From Calliopsis andreniformis (taxonomy: Eukaryota; Arthropoda; Insecta; Hymenoptera; Andrenidae), in contig NW_027480450.1 in the NCBI RefSeq assembly GCF_051401765.1, positions 4,402,001 through 4,466,000 of the forward strand: a stretch of 64,000 nucleotides of DNA. Direction: 5' to 3'. The notes below the pieces were generated by a model. That model saw nothing but the letters and a program-made list of their open reading frames with translations. It did not search any database and was not told where the DNA came from. This document shows, one piece after another, positions 12,600 through 27,110 of this stretch (the stretch's first letter is position 1; the number at the start of each line of letters is the position of its first letter). The position numbers and the translations under genes are program-made.

Positions 12600-14580
12600 A
12601 ATCCTCAACCTTCAATCCTCAATGCTCAATCCTCAATCCTCAAGCCTCAGTCATGAATTCTCAATCTTCAATACTCAATCCTCAATCCTCTATCCTCAAT
12701 CCTCAATCCTCAATCCTCGATCGTCATTCCTCAATCCCCAAACCTTAATCCCCAACCCTCAATCCTCAATCTTCAATCCTCAATACTCATCCATCAATCC
12801 TCAGACCTCAATCCTCAATCCTCAATTCTCAATCCTCAATCCTCAATCCTCAGTACTCAAACATCAATACCCAACCCTCAGTCATCGACCTCAACCCACA
12901 ACCCTCAATCCTCAATCCTCAACCTTCAATCCTGAATACTAAGTCTACAATCCTCAATCCTCAAACCTCAATCCTCAACCCTCATTCTTCAATCCTCAAT
13001 ACCAAATCCTCAATCTTCAATCCTCAATCCTCAATCCTCAATTCTCAATTCCCAATCCTCAGTCCTCAGCCCTCAATCCTCAATCCTCAACCCACAGACC
13101 TCATCCTCAACCCTCAATCCTGAACCCTCAATCCTCAAACTTCAATCCTCAATACTCAATTTCCAATCCTCAATCCTCAGTCCTCAATACTCAACCATCA
13201 ATCCTCAATTCTCAATACTCAATAGAATACCCTGAGTTCTCAGGATTCAATACTCAAACCTTAATCCTCAACCCTCAGCCCTCATCCTCCATCCTCAATC
13301 CTCAATCCTCAATCCTCTGCCTTCAATCCTCAATACTCAATCTTCAATCTTCAATCCTCAGTCCTCAATCCTCAATCCTCAATTCTCAATCCTCAATCCT
13401 CAATTCTCAATCCTCAATCCTCAATCCTCAGACCTCAAACATCAATACCCAACCCTCAGTCATCGACCTCAATCCACAACCCTCAATCCTCAATCCTCAA
13501 CCTTCAATCCTGAATACTAAGCCTTCAATCCTCAATCCTCAATCCTCAATCCTCAACCCTCATTCTTCAATCCTCAATACCCAATCCTCAATCTTCAATC
13601 CTCAATCCTCAATCCTCAATTCTCAATACTCAATCCTCAGTCCTCAGTCCTCAATCCTCTATCCTCAACCCACAGCCCTCATCCCCAATCCTCAATCCTC
13701 AACCCTCAATCCTCAAACTTCAATCCTCAATACTCAATTTCCAATCCTCAATCCTCAGTCCTCACTACTCAACCATCAATCCTCAATTCTCAATACTCAA
13801 CAGAATACCCTGAGTTCTCAGGATTCAATACTCAATCCTTAATCCTCAACCCTCAGCCCTCATCCTCCATCCTCAATCCTCAAACCTTAATCCTCAATCC
13901 TCAATCCTCAATACTCAGTCATCAATACTCAATCTTCAATACTGAATCCTCAATCCTCAATCCTCAATCCTCAATCCTCGATCCTCATTCCGCAAACCTC
14001 AATCCTCAACCCTCAGTCCTCATCCTCAATTCTCAATTCTCAATCCACAATCCTCAATACTCAATCTTCAATTCTCAATAATCAATCTCCAATCCTAGAT
14101 CCTCAATCCCCAATCCTCAATCCTTAATCCTCAATCTTCAATCCTCAATCCCCAGCCCTCAATCTTCAATCCTCAATGCTCAATCTTCAATCCTCAATTC
14201 TCAGTCATCAATCCTCAAACCTCAATCCTCAAACCTCAATCCCCAACCGTCAGTCCTCGTCCTCAATCCTCAACCCTCAATCCTCAACCCTCAATCTTCA
14301 ATCACCAATACTCAATCCTCAATCCTCAGTCCTCAATATTCAACACACAACCCTCAATCATCAATCCTCAATACTCAACCATCAATCCTCAATTCTCAAT
14401 ACTCAATAGAATATCCTGAATTCTCATGGCTCAATACTCAATCCACAATTATCAATAATCAAACCTCAATCCTCAAACATCAATTCTCAACACTAAATCC
14501 ACAACACTCAGTCCTCTCTCCTCAATCCTCCATCCTCAATCCTCAATCCTCAATCCTCAACCCTCAATCCTCAGTCCTCA
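12600..14580. repeat. Segmental duplication D7, copy 1
   Basis: Corresponds to about 15,893-18,097. The offset starts at 3,293 bp (atgctcaatcctc strings at 12622 and 15915), becomes 3,314 at the next P (13231 and 16545), then 3,517 at P 13809/17326 and N 14415/17932. The two steps are indels of 21 and 203 bp, that is 3 and 29 whole heptamers. Contains P, P, N (13231, 13809, 14415). Confidence 0.8.
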
Positions 14581-15892
14581 AACCTCAATCCCGAATCCTC
14601 AATCCTGAATCCTCAACCTTCAGCCCTCAGTCCTCAACAATCAACTGTCAATCCTCAATCCTCAATAGAATATCCTCAATTCAGAGTTTTCAACACTCAA
14701 TCCCCATTCTGCAATCTTCACATATCAATCCAATAACATCATTTCTCATCACTCAACCCTCAATCCTCAATACGCAATCTTCACTCCTCAATTCCCAATC
14801 CTCAATCCTTAATCCCCAATCATCAATCCTCAATCTTCAATCCTCAATACTCAATCTTCAATCCTCAGCCCTCAATCCTCAATCCTCAATTCTCAATCCT
14901 CAATCCTCAATCCTCAGACCTCAGGCATCAATACCCAACCCTCAGTCCTCGTCCTCAATCCACAACACTCAAACCTCAATCCTCAATCTTCAACCATCAA
15001 TATTCAATCTTCAATCCTCAATCCTCAATCCTCAGTCCTCAATCCTCGGTCCTCAAACCTCAATCCTGAATCCTCAATCCTGAATCCTCAATCTTCTGCC
15101 ACCAGTCCTCAACAAACAGTTGTCAATCCTCAATCCTCAATAGAATATCCTCAATTCACAGTTTTCAATACTCAATACTCAATCTGCAAACTTCCAATCT
15201 TTATCCACAAACATCAATTCTCATCACTCAACCCTCAACACTCAGTCCCCAACCCACAATCTTCAATCCTCAATCCTCAATCCTCAATCCTCAATCCTCA
15301 ATCTTCAATCCTCAATACTCAACCTTCAATCCTCAATCCTCAATTCTCAATCCTCAATCGTCAATCCTCAATCGTCAATCTTCAATCCTGAATACTAAAT
15401 CTTCAATCCTCAATCCTCAACCCTCAATCCTCAACACTCATTCTTCAATCCTCAATACCCAATCTTCAATCTTCAATCCTCAATCCTCAATCCTCAATCC
15501 TCAGTCCTCAATCCCCAGTCCTCAGTCCTCAATCCTCAATCCTCAACCCTCAGCCCTCATCCTCAATCCTCAATCCTCAATCCTCAAACTTCAATCCTCA
15601 ATACTCAATTTCCAATCATCAATCCTCAGTCCTCAATACTCAACCATCAATCCTCAATTCTCAATACTCAATAGAATATCCTGAGTTCTCAGGATTCAAT
15701 ACTCAAACCTTAATCCTCAACCCTCAGCCCTCATCCTCCATCCTCTATCCTCAATCCTCAATCCTGTACCCTCAATCCTCAATACTCAATCTTCAATCCT
15801 CAATCCTTAATCCTCAATCCTCAATACTCAATACTCAGTCATCATTACTCAATCTTCAATACTGAATCCTCAATCCTCATTCCTCAATCCTC

Positions 15893-18097
15893 AATCCTCA
15901 ATCTTCAATCCTCAATGCTCAATCCTCAATCCTCAAGCCTCAGTCATGAATACTCAATCTTCAATACTCAATCCTCAATCCTCTATCCTCAATCCTCAAT
16001 CCTCAATCCTCAATCGTCATTCCTCAATCCCCAAACCTTAATCCCCAACCCTCAATCCTCAATCTTCAATCCTCAATACTCATCCATCAATCCTCAGACC
16101 TCAATCCTCAATCCTCAATTCTCAATCCTCAATCCTCAATTCTCAATCCTCAATCCTCAATCCTCAGTACTCAAACATCAATACCCAACCCTCAGTCATC
16201 GACCTCAACCCACAACCCTCAATCCTCAATCCTCAACCTTCAATCCTGAATACTAAGTCTACAATCCTCAATCCTCAAACCTCAATCCTCAACCCTCATT
16301 TTTCAATCCTCAATACCAAATCCTCAATCTTCGATCCTCAATCCTCAATCCTCAATTCTCAATTCCCAATCCTCAGTCCTCAGCCCTCAATCCTCAATCC
16401 TCAACCCACAGCCCTCATCCTCAACCCTCAATCCTCAACCCTCAATCCTCAAACTTCAATCCTCAATACTCAATTTCCAATCCTCAATCCTCAGTCCTCA
16501 ATACTCAACCATCAATCCTCAATTCTCAATACTCAATAGAATACCCTGAGTTCTCAGGATTCAATACTCAAACCTTAATCCTCAACACTCAGGCCTCATC
16601 CTCCATCCTCAATCCTCAATCCTGAATCCTCTGCCTTCAATCCTCAATACTCAATCTTCAATCCTCAACCCTTAATCCTCAATCCTCAATCCTCAATACT
16701 CAGTCATCAATACTCAATCTTCAATACTGAATCCTCAATCCTCAATCCTCAATCCTCAATCCTCAATCCTCGATCCTCAATCCTCAATCCTCAATCGTCA
16801 ATCCTCAATCCCCAAACCTTAATCCCCAACTCACAATCCTCAATCTTCAATCCTCAATACTCAATCTTCAATCCTCAGTCCTCAATTCTCAATCATCAAT
16901 TCTCAATCCTCAATCCTCAATTCTCAATCCTCAATCCTCAATCCTCAGACCTCAAACATCAATACCCAACCCTCAGTCATCGACCTCAATCCACAACCCT
17001 CAATCCTCAATCCTCAACCTTCAATCCTGAATACTAAGCCTTCAATCCTCAATCCTCAATCCTCAATCCTCAACCCTCATTCTTCAATCCTCAATACCCA
17101 ATCCTCAATCTTCAATCCTCAATCCTCAATCCTCAATTCTCAATACTCAATCCTCAGTCCTCAGTCCTCAATCCTCTATCCTCAACCCACAGCCCTCATC
17201 CCCAATCCTCAATCCTCAACCCTCAATCCTCAAACTTCAATCCTCAATACTCAATTTCCAATCCTCAATCCTCAGTCCTCAATACTCAACCATCAATCCT
17301 CAATTCTCAATACTCAATAGAATACCCTGAGTTCTCAGGATTCAATACTCAAACCTTAAACCTCAACCCTCAGCCCTTATCCTCCATCCTCAATCCTCAA
17401 TACTTAATCCTCAATCCTCAATCCTCAATACTCAGTCATCAATACTCAATCTTCAATACTGAATCCTCAATCCTCAATCCTCAATCCTCAATCCTCGATC
17501 CTCATTCCGCAAACATCAATCCTCAACCCTCAGTCCTCATCCTCAATTCTCAATTCTCAATCCACAATCCTCAATACTCAATCTTCAATCCTCAATAATC
17601 AATCTCCAATCCTAGATCCTCAATCCCCAATCCTCAATCCTTAATCCTCAATCTTCAATCCTCAATCCCCAGCCCTCAATCTTCAATCCTCAATGCTCAA
17701 TCTTCAATCCTCAATTCTCAGTCATCAATCCTCAAACCTCAATCCTCAAACCTCAATCCCCAACCGTCAGTCCTCGTCCTCAATCCTCAACCCTCAATCC
17801 TCAACCCTCAATCTTCAATCATCAATACTCAATCCTCAATCCCCAGTCCTCAATATTCAACACACAAACCTCAATCATCAATCCTCAATACTCAACCATC
17901 AATCCTCAATTCTCAATACTCAATAGAATATCCTGAATTCTCATGGTTCAATACTCAATCCACAATATTCAATAATCAAATCTCAATCCTCAAACATCAA
18001 TTCTCAACACTCAATCCACAACACTCAGTCCTCTCTCCTCAATCCTCCATCCTCAATCCTCAATCCTCAAACCTCAACCCTCAATCCTCAGTCCTCA
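15893..18097. repeat. Segmental duplication D7, copy 2
   Basis: Partner of 12,600-14,580 in direct orientation with islands P 16545, P 17326 and N 17932. The additional 203 bp relative to copy 1 lie between the two P islands. The 14,581-15,892 interval between the copies holds two Q islands (14635, 15110) and P at 15680. Confidence 0.8.
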
Positions 18098-18825
18098 AAC
18101 CTCAATCCCGAATCCTCAATCCTCAATACTTAATCTGCAATCCTCAATCCTCAATCCTCAATCCTGAACACTCATTCTTCAATCCTCAATACACAATCCT
18201 CAATCTCCAATCCTCAATACCCAATCCTCAATTCTCTATCCCCAATCCTCAATCCTCAGACCTCAAACATCAATACTCAACCCTCAGTCCTCGTCCTCAA
18301 TCCACAACCATCAATCCTGAATCTTCAACCATCAATATTCAATCTTCAATCCTCAATCCTCAATCCTCAATCCTCAATCCTCAATCCTCAATCCTCATTC
18401 CTCAAACCTCAGTCCTCAACCCTCAGTCCTCATCCTCAATTCTCAATTCTCAATCCACAATCCTCAATACTCAATCTTCAATCCTCAATAATCAGTCTCC
18501 AATCCTAGATCCTCAATCCCCAATCCTCAATCCTTAATCCTCAATCTTCAATCCTCAATCCTCAGTCCTCAATCCTCAGTCCTCAAACCTGAATCCTGAA
18601 TCCTCAATCCTGAATCCTCAATCTTCAGCCACCAGTCCTCAACAATCTGTTGTCAATCCTCAATCCTCAATAGAATATCCTCAATTCACAGTTTTCAATA
18701 CACAATACTCAATCTGCAAACTTCCAATCTCTATCCACAAACATCAATTCTCATCACTCAACCCTCAACACTCAGTCCCCAACCCACAATCATCAATCCT
18801 CAATCCTCAATCCTCAATCCTCAAT

Positions 18826-20283
18826 CCTCAATTCTCAACCTTCAATCCTCAATACTCAATCTTCAATCCTCAATCCTCAATTCTCAATCCTCAATCCACA
18901 ATCCTCAATCGCCAATCTTCAATCCTGAATACTAAATCTTCAATCCTCAATCCTCAATCCTCAATCCTCAACACTCATTCTTCAATCCTCAATACCCAAT
19001 CTTCAATCTTCAATCCTCAATCCTCAATCCTCAATTCTCAATCCTCAATCCTCAGTCCTCAGTCCTCAATCCTCAATCCTCAACCCTCAGCCCTCATCCT
19101 CAATCCTCAATCCTCAATCCTCAATCCTCAATCTTCAATCCTCAATACTCAATTTCCAATCCTCAATCCTCTGTCCTCAATACTCAACCATCAATCCTCA
19201 ACTCTCAATACTCAACAGAATATCCTGAGTTCTCAGGATTCAATACTCAAACCTTAATCCTCAACCCTCAGCCCTCATCCTCCATCCTCAATCCTCAATC
19301 CTCAATCCTCTACCTTCAATCCTCAATACTCAATCTTCAATCCTCAATCCTTAATCCTCAATACTCAATCCTCAATACTCAGTCATCAATAATCAATCTT
19401 CAATACTGAATCCTCAATCCTCATTCCTCAATCCTCAATCCTCAATCTTCAGTCCTCAATGCTGAATCCTCAATCCTCAAGCCTCAGTCATGAATACTCA
19501 ATCTTCAATACTCAATCCTCAATCCTCTATCCTCAATCCTCAATCCTCAATCCTCAATCGTCAACCTTCAATCCCCAATCCTCAATCTTCAATCCTCAAT
19601 CCTCAATCCTCAATCCTCTATCCTCAACCTTCAATCCTCAATACTCATTCTTCACTCCTCAATTCCCAATCCTCAATCCTTAATCCGCAATACTCAATCC
19701 TCAATCTTCAATCCTCAATACTCAATCTTCAATCCTCAGTCCTCAATCCTCAATCCTCAATTCTCAATCCTCAATCCTCAATCCTCAGACCTCAAACATC
19801 AATACCCAACCCTCAGTCATCGTCCTCAATCCACAACCCTCAATCCTCAATCCTCAATCTTCAATCCTGAATACTAAATATTCAATCCTCAATCCTGAAT
19901 CCTCAATCCTCAACCCTCATTCTTCAATCCTCAATACCCAATCCTCAATCCTCTACCTTCAATCCTCAATACTCAATCTTCAATCCTCAATCCTTAATCC
20001 TCAATCCTCAATTCTCAATACTCAATCCTCAGTCCTCAGTCCTCAATCCTCTATCCTCAACCCACAGCCCTCATCCTCAATCCTCAATTCTCAACCCTCA
20101 ATCCTCAAACTTCAATCCTCAATACTCAATTTCCAATCCTCAATCCTCAATCCTCAATACTCAACCATCAATCCTCAATTCTCGATACTCAATAGAATAC
20201 CCTGAGTTCTCAGGATGCAATACTCAAACCTTAATCCTCAACCCTCAGCCCTCATCCTCCATCCTAAATCCTCAATCCTCAAT
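18826..20283. repeat. Segmental duplication D5, copy 1 (1.46 kb)
   Basis: Matches 28,092-29,549 at a constant 9,266-bp offset (P islands 19224/28490 and 20201/29467). The right end is sharp: after catcctaaatcctcaatcc this copy continues caatcctctacc, the other attcctcaaacc. Much of the same block, from about 19,190 to 21,480, also matches 34,672-37,192. Confidence 0.85.
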
Positions 20284-22744
20284 CCTCTACCTTCAATCCT
20301 CAATACTGAATCTTCAATCCTCAATCCTCAAACCTCAACCCTCAATCCTCCATCCTCAATCTTCAATCCTCAGTCCCGAATCCTTAATGTTCAATCCTCA
20401 ATCCACAATCCTCAATCCTCAATCCTCAATCCTCAGACCACAGTCCTCAATCCTCAAACCTCAAACCTCGACACTCAGTCCTCATCCTCCATCCTTAACC
20501 CTCAATCACCAATCCTCAATCTTCAATCCTCAATACTCAATCTTCAATCCTCGATCCTCAATCCTCAATCCTCGATCCTCAATCCTCAGTCGTCAATACT
20601 CAACCTTCAATACTGAATCCTCAATCCACAATCCTCAATCCTCAATCCTCAATCCTCAATCCTCATTCCTCAAACCTCAATCCTCAACCCTCAGTCCTCA
20701 TCCTCAATTCTCAACTCTCAATACTCAATCCTCAATCCTCAATATTCAATCCTCAATAATCAATCTCCAATCCTAGATCCTCAATGCCCAATCCACAATC
20801 CTTAATCCTCAATCTTCAATCCTCAATCCCCAGTCCCCAATCTTCAATCCTCAATGCTCAATCCTCGATCCTCAATCCTCAGTCCTCAATCCTCAATCCT
20901 CAATCCTCAAACTTCAATCCTCAACCGTCAGTCCCCGTCCTCAATACTCAACCCGCAATCCTCAATCCTCAATCTTCAATCATCAATACTCAATCCTCAA
21001 TACTCGATCCTCAATCCTCAATCCTCAATCCTCAAACTTCTATCCTCAATACTCAATCTGCAATCCTCAATCCTCAAACCTCAATCCCCAACCGTCAGTC
21101 CTTGTCCTCAGTCCTCAACCGTCAATCCTCAACCCTCAATCTTCGATCATCAATACTAAATCCTCAATCCTCAGTCCTCAATATTCAACACACAACCCTC
21201 AATCATCAATCCTCAATACTCAACCATCAATCCTCAATTCTCAATACTCAATAGAATATCCTGAATTCTCATGGTTCAATACTCAATCCACAATATTCAG
21301 TAATCAAATCTCAATCCTCAAACATCAATCCTCAACACTCAATCCACAACACTCAGTCCTCTCTGCTCAATCCTCCATCCTCAATCCTCAATCCTCAAAC
21401 CTCAACCCTCAATCCTCAGTCCTCAGACCTCAATCCCGAATCCTCAATCCTCAATACACAATCTGCAATCCTCAATCCTCAATCCTCAATCCTGAACCCT
21501 CATTCTTCAATCCTCAATACACAATCCTCAATCTCCAATCCTCAATACCCAATCCTCAATTCTCTATCCCCAATCCTCAATCCTCAGACCTCAAACATCA
21601 ATACTCAACCCTCAGTCCTCGTCCTCAATCCACAACCCTCAATCCTGAATCTTCAATCATCAATATTCAATCTTCAATCCTCAATCCTCAATCCTCAATC
21701 CTCAATCCTCATTCCTCAGTCCTCATTCCTCAAACCTCAGTCCTCAACCCTCAGTCCTCATCCTCAATTCTCAATTCTCAATCCACAATCCTCAATACTC
21801 AATCATCAACCCTCAATCCTCAATCCTCAATCCTCAATCACCAATCCTCAATACTCAATCTTCAATCATCAATCCTCAATCCTCAATCCTCAATCCTCAA
21901 TCCTCAATCCTAAATCATCAATCCTCAATCTTCAATACTCAATCTTCAATACTCAATCCTCAACCCTCAATTCTCAATCCTCAATCCTCAGTCCTCAGTC
22001 CCCATACCTCAATCCTCAACTCTGAGCGCTCATCCTCAATCCTCAATCCTCAATCTTCAATCCTCTTTACTCCATCTTCAATCCTCAATCCTCAGTCCTC
22101 AAACCTCAATTCTGAACCCTCAATACTGAATCTTCAATGTTCAGCCCTCAGTCCTCAACAATCAGTTGTCAATCCTCAATCCTCAATAGTATATTCTCAA
22201 TTCACAGACTTTAATACTCAATACTCAATCTGCAATCTTCAAATCTCTATCCACAAACATCAATTCTCATCACTCAGACCTCAACACTCAGTCCTCAATG
22301 TTCAACCCTCATTCCTCAATTCTCAACTTTCAATCCTCAATACTGAATCTTCAATCCTCTATCCTCAATCCTCAATTCTCAATCCTCAATCCTGAATCTT
22401 CAATCCTCAGTCCCAAATCCTCAACCTTCAGTCCTCAATCTTCAATACTCAATCCGCAACCCTCAATCCCCAATCCTCAATCCTCAATCGTCAATCCTCA
22501 ATCCTGAATCTTCAAACCTCAATCCTCAATCTTCAATCCTCAATACTCAATCTTCAATCCGCAATACCCAATCCTCAATCCTTAATCCCCAATCCTGAAT
22601 CCTCTATCTTCAATCCTCAATACTCAATCTTCAATCCTCAATCCTCAACCCTCAATCATCAATTCTCAATCCTCAATCCTCAGTCCTCAGTCCACAGTCC
22701 TCAATCCTCAACCCTCAACCCTCAGACCTCACCCTCAATCCTCA

Positions 22745-23538
22745 ATCCTCAATCCTCAATCCTCCATCATCAATCCTCAATACTCAATCTTCAATCCTCA
22801 ATCCTCAGTCCTCATACCATAATACTGAATCCTCAATCCTGAATCCGCAAACTCCAGCCCTCAGTCCTCAACAATCAGTTGTCAATCCTCAATCCTCAAT
22901 AGAATATCCTCAATTCACAGTTTTCAGTACGCAATAGTCCACCTGCAATCTTCAAATCTCTACCCACAAACATCAATTCTCATCACTCAAGCCTCAACAC
23001 TCAGTCCTCAATGTCCAATCCTCAATCCTCAATTCTCAATCTTCAATCCTCAAGACTGAATCTTCAATCCTCAGTCCTCAATCCTCAATCCTCAATCCTC
23101 AACCCTCAATCTTCAATACTCAATCCTCAATCCTCAATTCTCAATCCTCAATACTCAGTCTTCAATCCTCAATTTTCAATCCTCAATCCTCAATCCTCAA
23201 TCCTCAATCCTCAGTCCTCAATCCCCAACCCTCAATCTTCAACCCTCAATACTCAATCTTCAATCCTCAATCCTCAATCCTCAATCTTCAATCCTCAACT
23301 CTCAGACTTCAATCCTCAGTCCTCAATCCTCAATCCTCAATCCTCGGTCATGAACACTCAATCTTCAATACTCAATCCTCAATCCTCTATCCTCAATCCT
23401 CAATCGTCAGTCCTCAATCCTCAATACTCAATTTTCAATCCTCAATACTCAATCCTCAATCCTCAATCCTCAGTCATGAATACTCAATCTTCAATCCTCA
23501 ATGCTCAATCCTCAGTCATGAATACTCAATCTTCAATC
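22745..23538. repeat. Segmental duplication D1, copy 1 (0.79 kb)
   Basis: Four-copy family marked by cctccatcatcaatcc, cataccataatactg, gaatccgcaaactccag and a Q island. This copy (marker at 22761) matches 23,836-24,629 at offset 1,091, about 26,455-27,110 at offset 3,710, and a further copy near 31,513-32,333. Copies 1 and 2 share the distinctive cagtacgcaatagtcc inside Q and differ at only a few bases. Confidence 0.88.
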
Positions 23539-23835
23539 CTCAATGCTCAATCCTCAATCCTCAATCCTCAGTCCTAAATCATCAATCCAAAACCCTCAAT
23601 CCTCAATCCTCAACCGCGAGTCCTCGTCCTCAGTCCTCAACACTCAATCCTCAATCATCAATACTCAATCTTCAATCCTCAATCTTCAATCCTCAATACT
23701 CAATCTTCAATCCTCAATCCTCAATTCTTAATCCTTAATACTCAATCCTCAATCGTCAATCCTCAATCTTCAATCCTAAATACTCAATCTTCAATACTCA
23801 ATACTCAATCCTCAATCCTCAATCTTCTATCCTCA

Positions 23836-24629
23836 ATCCTCAATCCTCAATCCTCCATCATCAATCCTCAATACTCAATCTTCAATCCTCAATCCTCAGT
23901 CCTCATACCATAATACTGAATCCTCAATCCTGAATCCGCAAACTCCAGCCCTCAGTCCTCAACAATCAGTTGTCAATCCTCAATCCTCAATAGAATATCC
24001 TCAATTCACAGTTTTCAGTACGCAATAGTCCACCTGCAATCTTCAAATCTCTACCCACAAACATCAATTCTCATCACTCAAGCCTCAACACTCAGTCCTC
24101 AATGTCCAATCCTCAATCCTCAATTCTCAATCTTCAATCCTCAAGACTGAATCTTCAATCCTCAGTCCTCAATCCTCAATCCTCAATCCTCAACCCTCAA
24201 TCTTCAATACTCAATCCTCAATCCTCAATTCTCAATCCTCAATACTCAGTCTTCAATCCTCAATTTTCAATCCTCAATCCTCAATCCTCAATCGTCAATC
24301 CTCAGTCCTCAATCCCCAACCCTCAATCTTCAACCCTCAATACTCAATCTTCAATCCTCAATCCTCAATCCTCAATCTTCAATCCTCAACTCTCAGACTT
24401 CAATCCTCAGTCCTCAATCCTCAATCCTCAATCCTCAGTCATGAACACTCAATCTTCAATACTCAATCCTCAATCCTCTATCCTCAATCCTCAATCGTCA
24501 GTCCTCAATCCTCAATACTCAATTTTCAATCCTCAATACTCAATCCTCAATCCTCAATCCTCAGTCATGAATACTCAATCTTCAATCCTCAATGCTCAAT
24601 CCTCAGTCATGAATACTCAATCTTCAATA
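23836..24629. repeat. Segmental duplication D1, copy 2 (0.79 kb)
   Basis: Second member, 1,091 bp after the first, with about 0.3 kb of ordinary satellite between (23,539-23,835). It diverges from copy 1 where caatcctcaatgctc becomes caatactcaatactc near 24,625. One visible difference is caatcctcaatcc in copy 1 versus caatcgtcaatcc here, near 24,290. Confidence 0.88.
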
Positions 24630-26099
24630 CTCAATACTCAATCCTCAATCCTCAATCTTCTATCCTCAATACTCAATCTGCAATCCTCAATCCTCAATCC
24701 TCAATCCTCAGTCCTCATTCTTCAATCCTCAATACCCAATCCTCAATCTTCAATCCTCAATCCTGAATCCTCAATTCTCAATCCCCAATCGTCAATCCTC
24801 AGACCTCAAACATCAATACTCAACCCTCACTCCTCGTCCTCAATCCACAACCCTCAATCCGCAATCCTCAATCTTCAATCCTCAATGCTCAATCCTCAAT
24901 CCTCAAGCCTCAGTCATGAATACTCAATCTTCAATACTCAATCCTCAATCCTCTATCCTCAATCCTCAATCCTCAATCCTCAATCGTCAATCCTCAATCC
25001 CCAAACCTTAATCCCCAACTCTCAATCCTCAATCTTCAGTCCTCAATGCTCAATCTTCAATCCTCAGTCCTCAATCCTCAATCCTCAATTCTCAATCCTC
25101 AATCCTCAATTCTCAATCCTCAATCCTCAATCCTCAGACCTCAAACATCAATACCCAACCCTCAGTCATCGACCTCAATCCACAACCCTCAATCCTCAAT
25201 CCACAATCTTCAATCCTGTGTACTAAGTCTTCAATCCTCAATACTCAATCCTCAATCCTCAACCCTCATTCTTCAATCCTCAATACCCAATCCTCAATCT
25301 TCAATCCTCAATCCTCAATCCTAAATTCTCAATGCTCAATCCTCAGGCCTCAGTCCACAATCCTCAATCCTCAACCCACAGCCCTCATCCTCAATCCTCA
25401 ATCCTCAACCCTCAATCCTCAAACTTCAATCCTCAATACTCAATTTCCAATCCTCAATCCTCAGTCCTCAATACTCAACCATCAATCCTCAATTCTTAAT
25501 ACACAATAGAATACCCTGAGTTCTCAGGATTCAATACTCAAACCTTAATCCTCAACCCTCAGCCCTCATCCTCCATCCTCAATCCTCAATCCTTAATCCT
25601 CAATCCTCAATCCTCAATACTCAGTCATCAATACTCAATCTTCAATACTGAATCCTCAATCCTCAACCCTCAATCCTCAACCCTCGATCCTCATTCCTCA
25701 AACCTCAATCCTCAATATTCAACACACAACCCTCAACCATCAATCCACAATACTCAACCATCAATCCTCAATTCTCAATACTCAATAGAATATCCTGAAT
25801 TCTCATGGTTCAATACTCGATCCACAATATTCAATAATCAAATCTCAATCCTCAAACATCAATTCTCAACACTCAATCCTCAACACTCAGGCCTCTCTCT
25901 TCGATCCTCCATTCTCAATCCTCAATCCTCAATCTTCAATCCTCAATACTCAATCCTCAATCCTCAATCCTCAGTCCTCAATTGTCAATCTTCAATCCTC
26001 AATTCTCAATCCTCAATCCTCAATATTCAATCCCCAATCCTCAATCTTCAATCCTCAATATTCAATCTTCAATCCTCAATCCTCAATCCTCAATCCTCA

Positions 26100-27110
26100 A
26101 TCCTCAATCCTCAGTCATCAATCCTCAATCTTCAATACTCAATCCTCAACCCTCAATTCTCAATCCTCAATCCTCAGTCCTCAGTCCCCATACCTCAATC
26201 CTCAACTCTGAGCCCTCATCCTCAATCCTCAATCCTCAATCTTCAATCCTCAATACTCAATCTTCAATCCGCAATCCCCAATCCTCAATCCTTAATCCCC
26301 AATCCTGAATCCTCTATCTTCAATCCTCAATACTCAATCTTCAATCCTCAATCCTCAACCCTCAATCCTCAATTCTCAATCCTCAATCCTCAATCCTCAG
26401 TCCACAGTCCTCAATCCTCAATCCTCAACCCTCAGACCTCACCCTCAATCCTCAATCCTCAATCCTCAATCCTCCATCATCAATCCTCAATACTCAATCT
26501 TCAACCCTCGATCCTCAGTCCTCATACCATAATACTGAATCCTCAATCCTGAATCCGCAAACTCCAGCCCTCAGTCCTCAACAATCAGTTGTCAATCCTC
26601 AATCCTCAATAGAATATCCTCAATTCACAGTTTTCAATACGCAATAGTCCACCTGCAATCTTCAAATCTCTACCCACAAACATCAATTCTCATCACTCAA
26701 CCCTCAACACTCAGTCCTCAATGTCCAATCCTCAATCCTCAATCCTCAATCTTCAATCCTCAAGACTGAATCTTCAATCCTCAGTCCTCAATCCTCAATC
26801 CTCAATCCTCAACCCTCAATCTTCAATACTCAATCCTCAATCCTCAATTCTCAATCCTCAATACTCAATCTTCAATCCTCAATTTTCAATCCTCAATCCT
26901 CAATCCTCAATCCTCAATCCTCAGTCCTCAATCCCCAACCCTCAATCTTCAACCCACAATACTCAATCTTCAATCCTCAATCCTCAATCCTCAATCTTCA
27001 ATCCTCAACTCTCAGACTTCAATCGTCAGTCCTCAATCCTCAATCCTCAATCCTCAGTCATGAACACTCAATCTTCAATACTCAATCCTCAATCCTCTAT
27101 CCTCAATCCT
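26100..27110. repeat. Segmental duplication D1, copy 3
   Basis: Matches copy 1 at offset 3,710 bp (530 x 7), with similarity already visible from cccaatcctgaatcc (22588 and 26298). It matches 31,513-32,333 at a constant offset of 5,413 bp (cagtcatca at 26112 and 31525; Q at 26579 and 31992). Ends near 27,110, where ctctaccttc replaces caatcgtcag. Confidence 0.85.
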
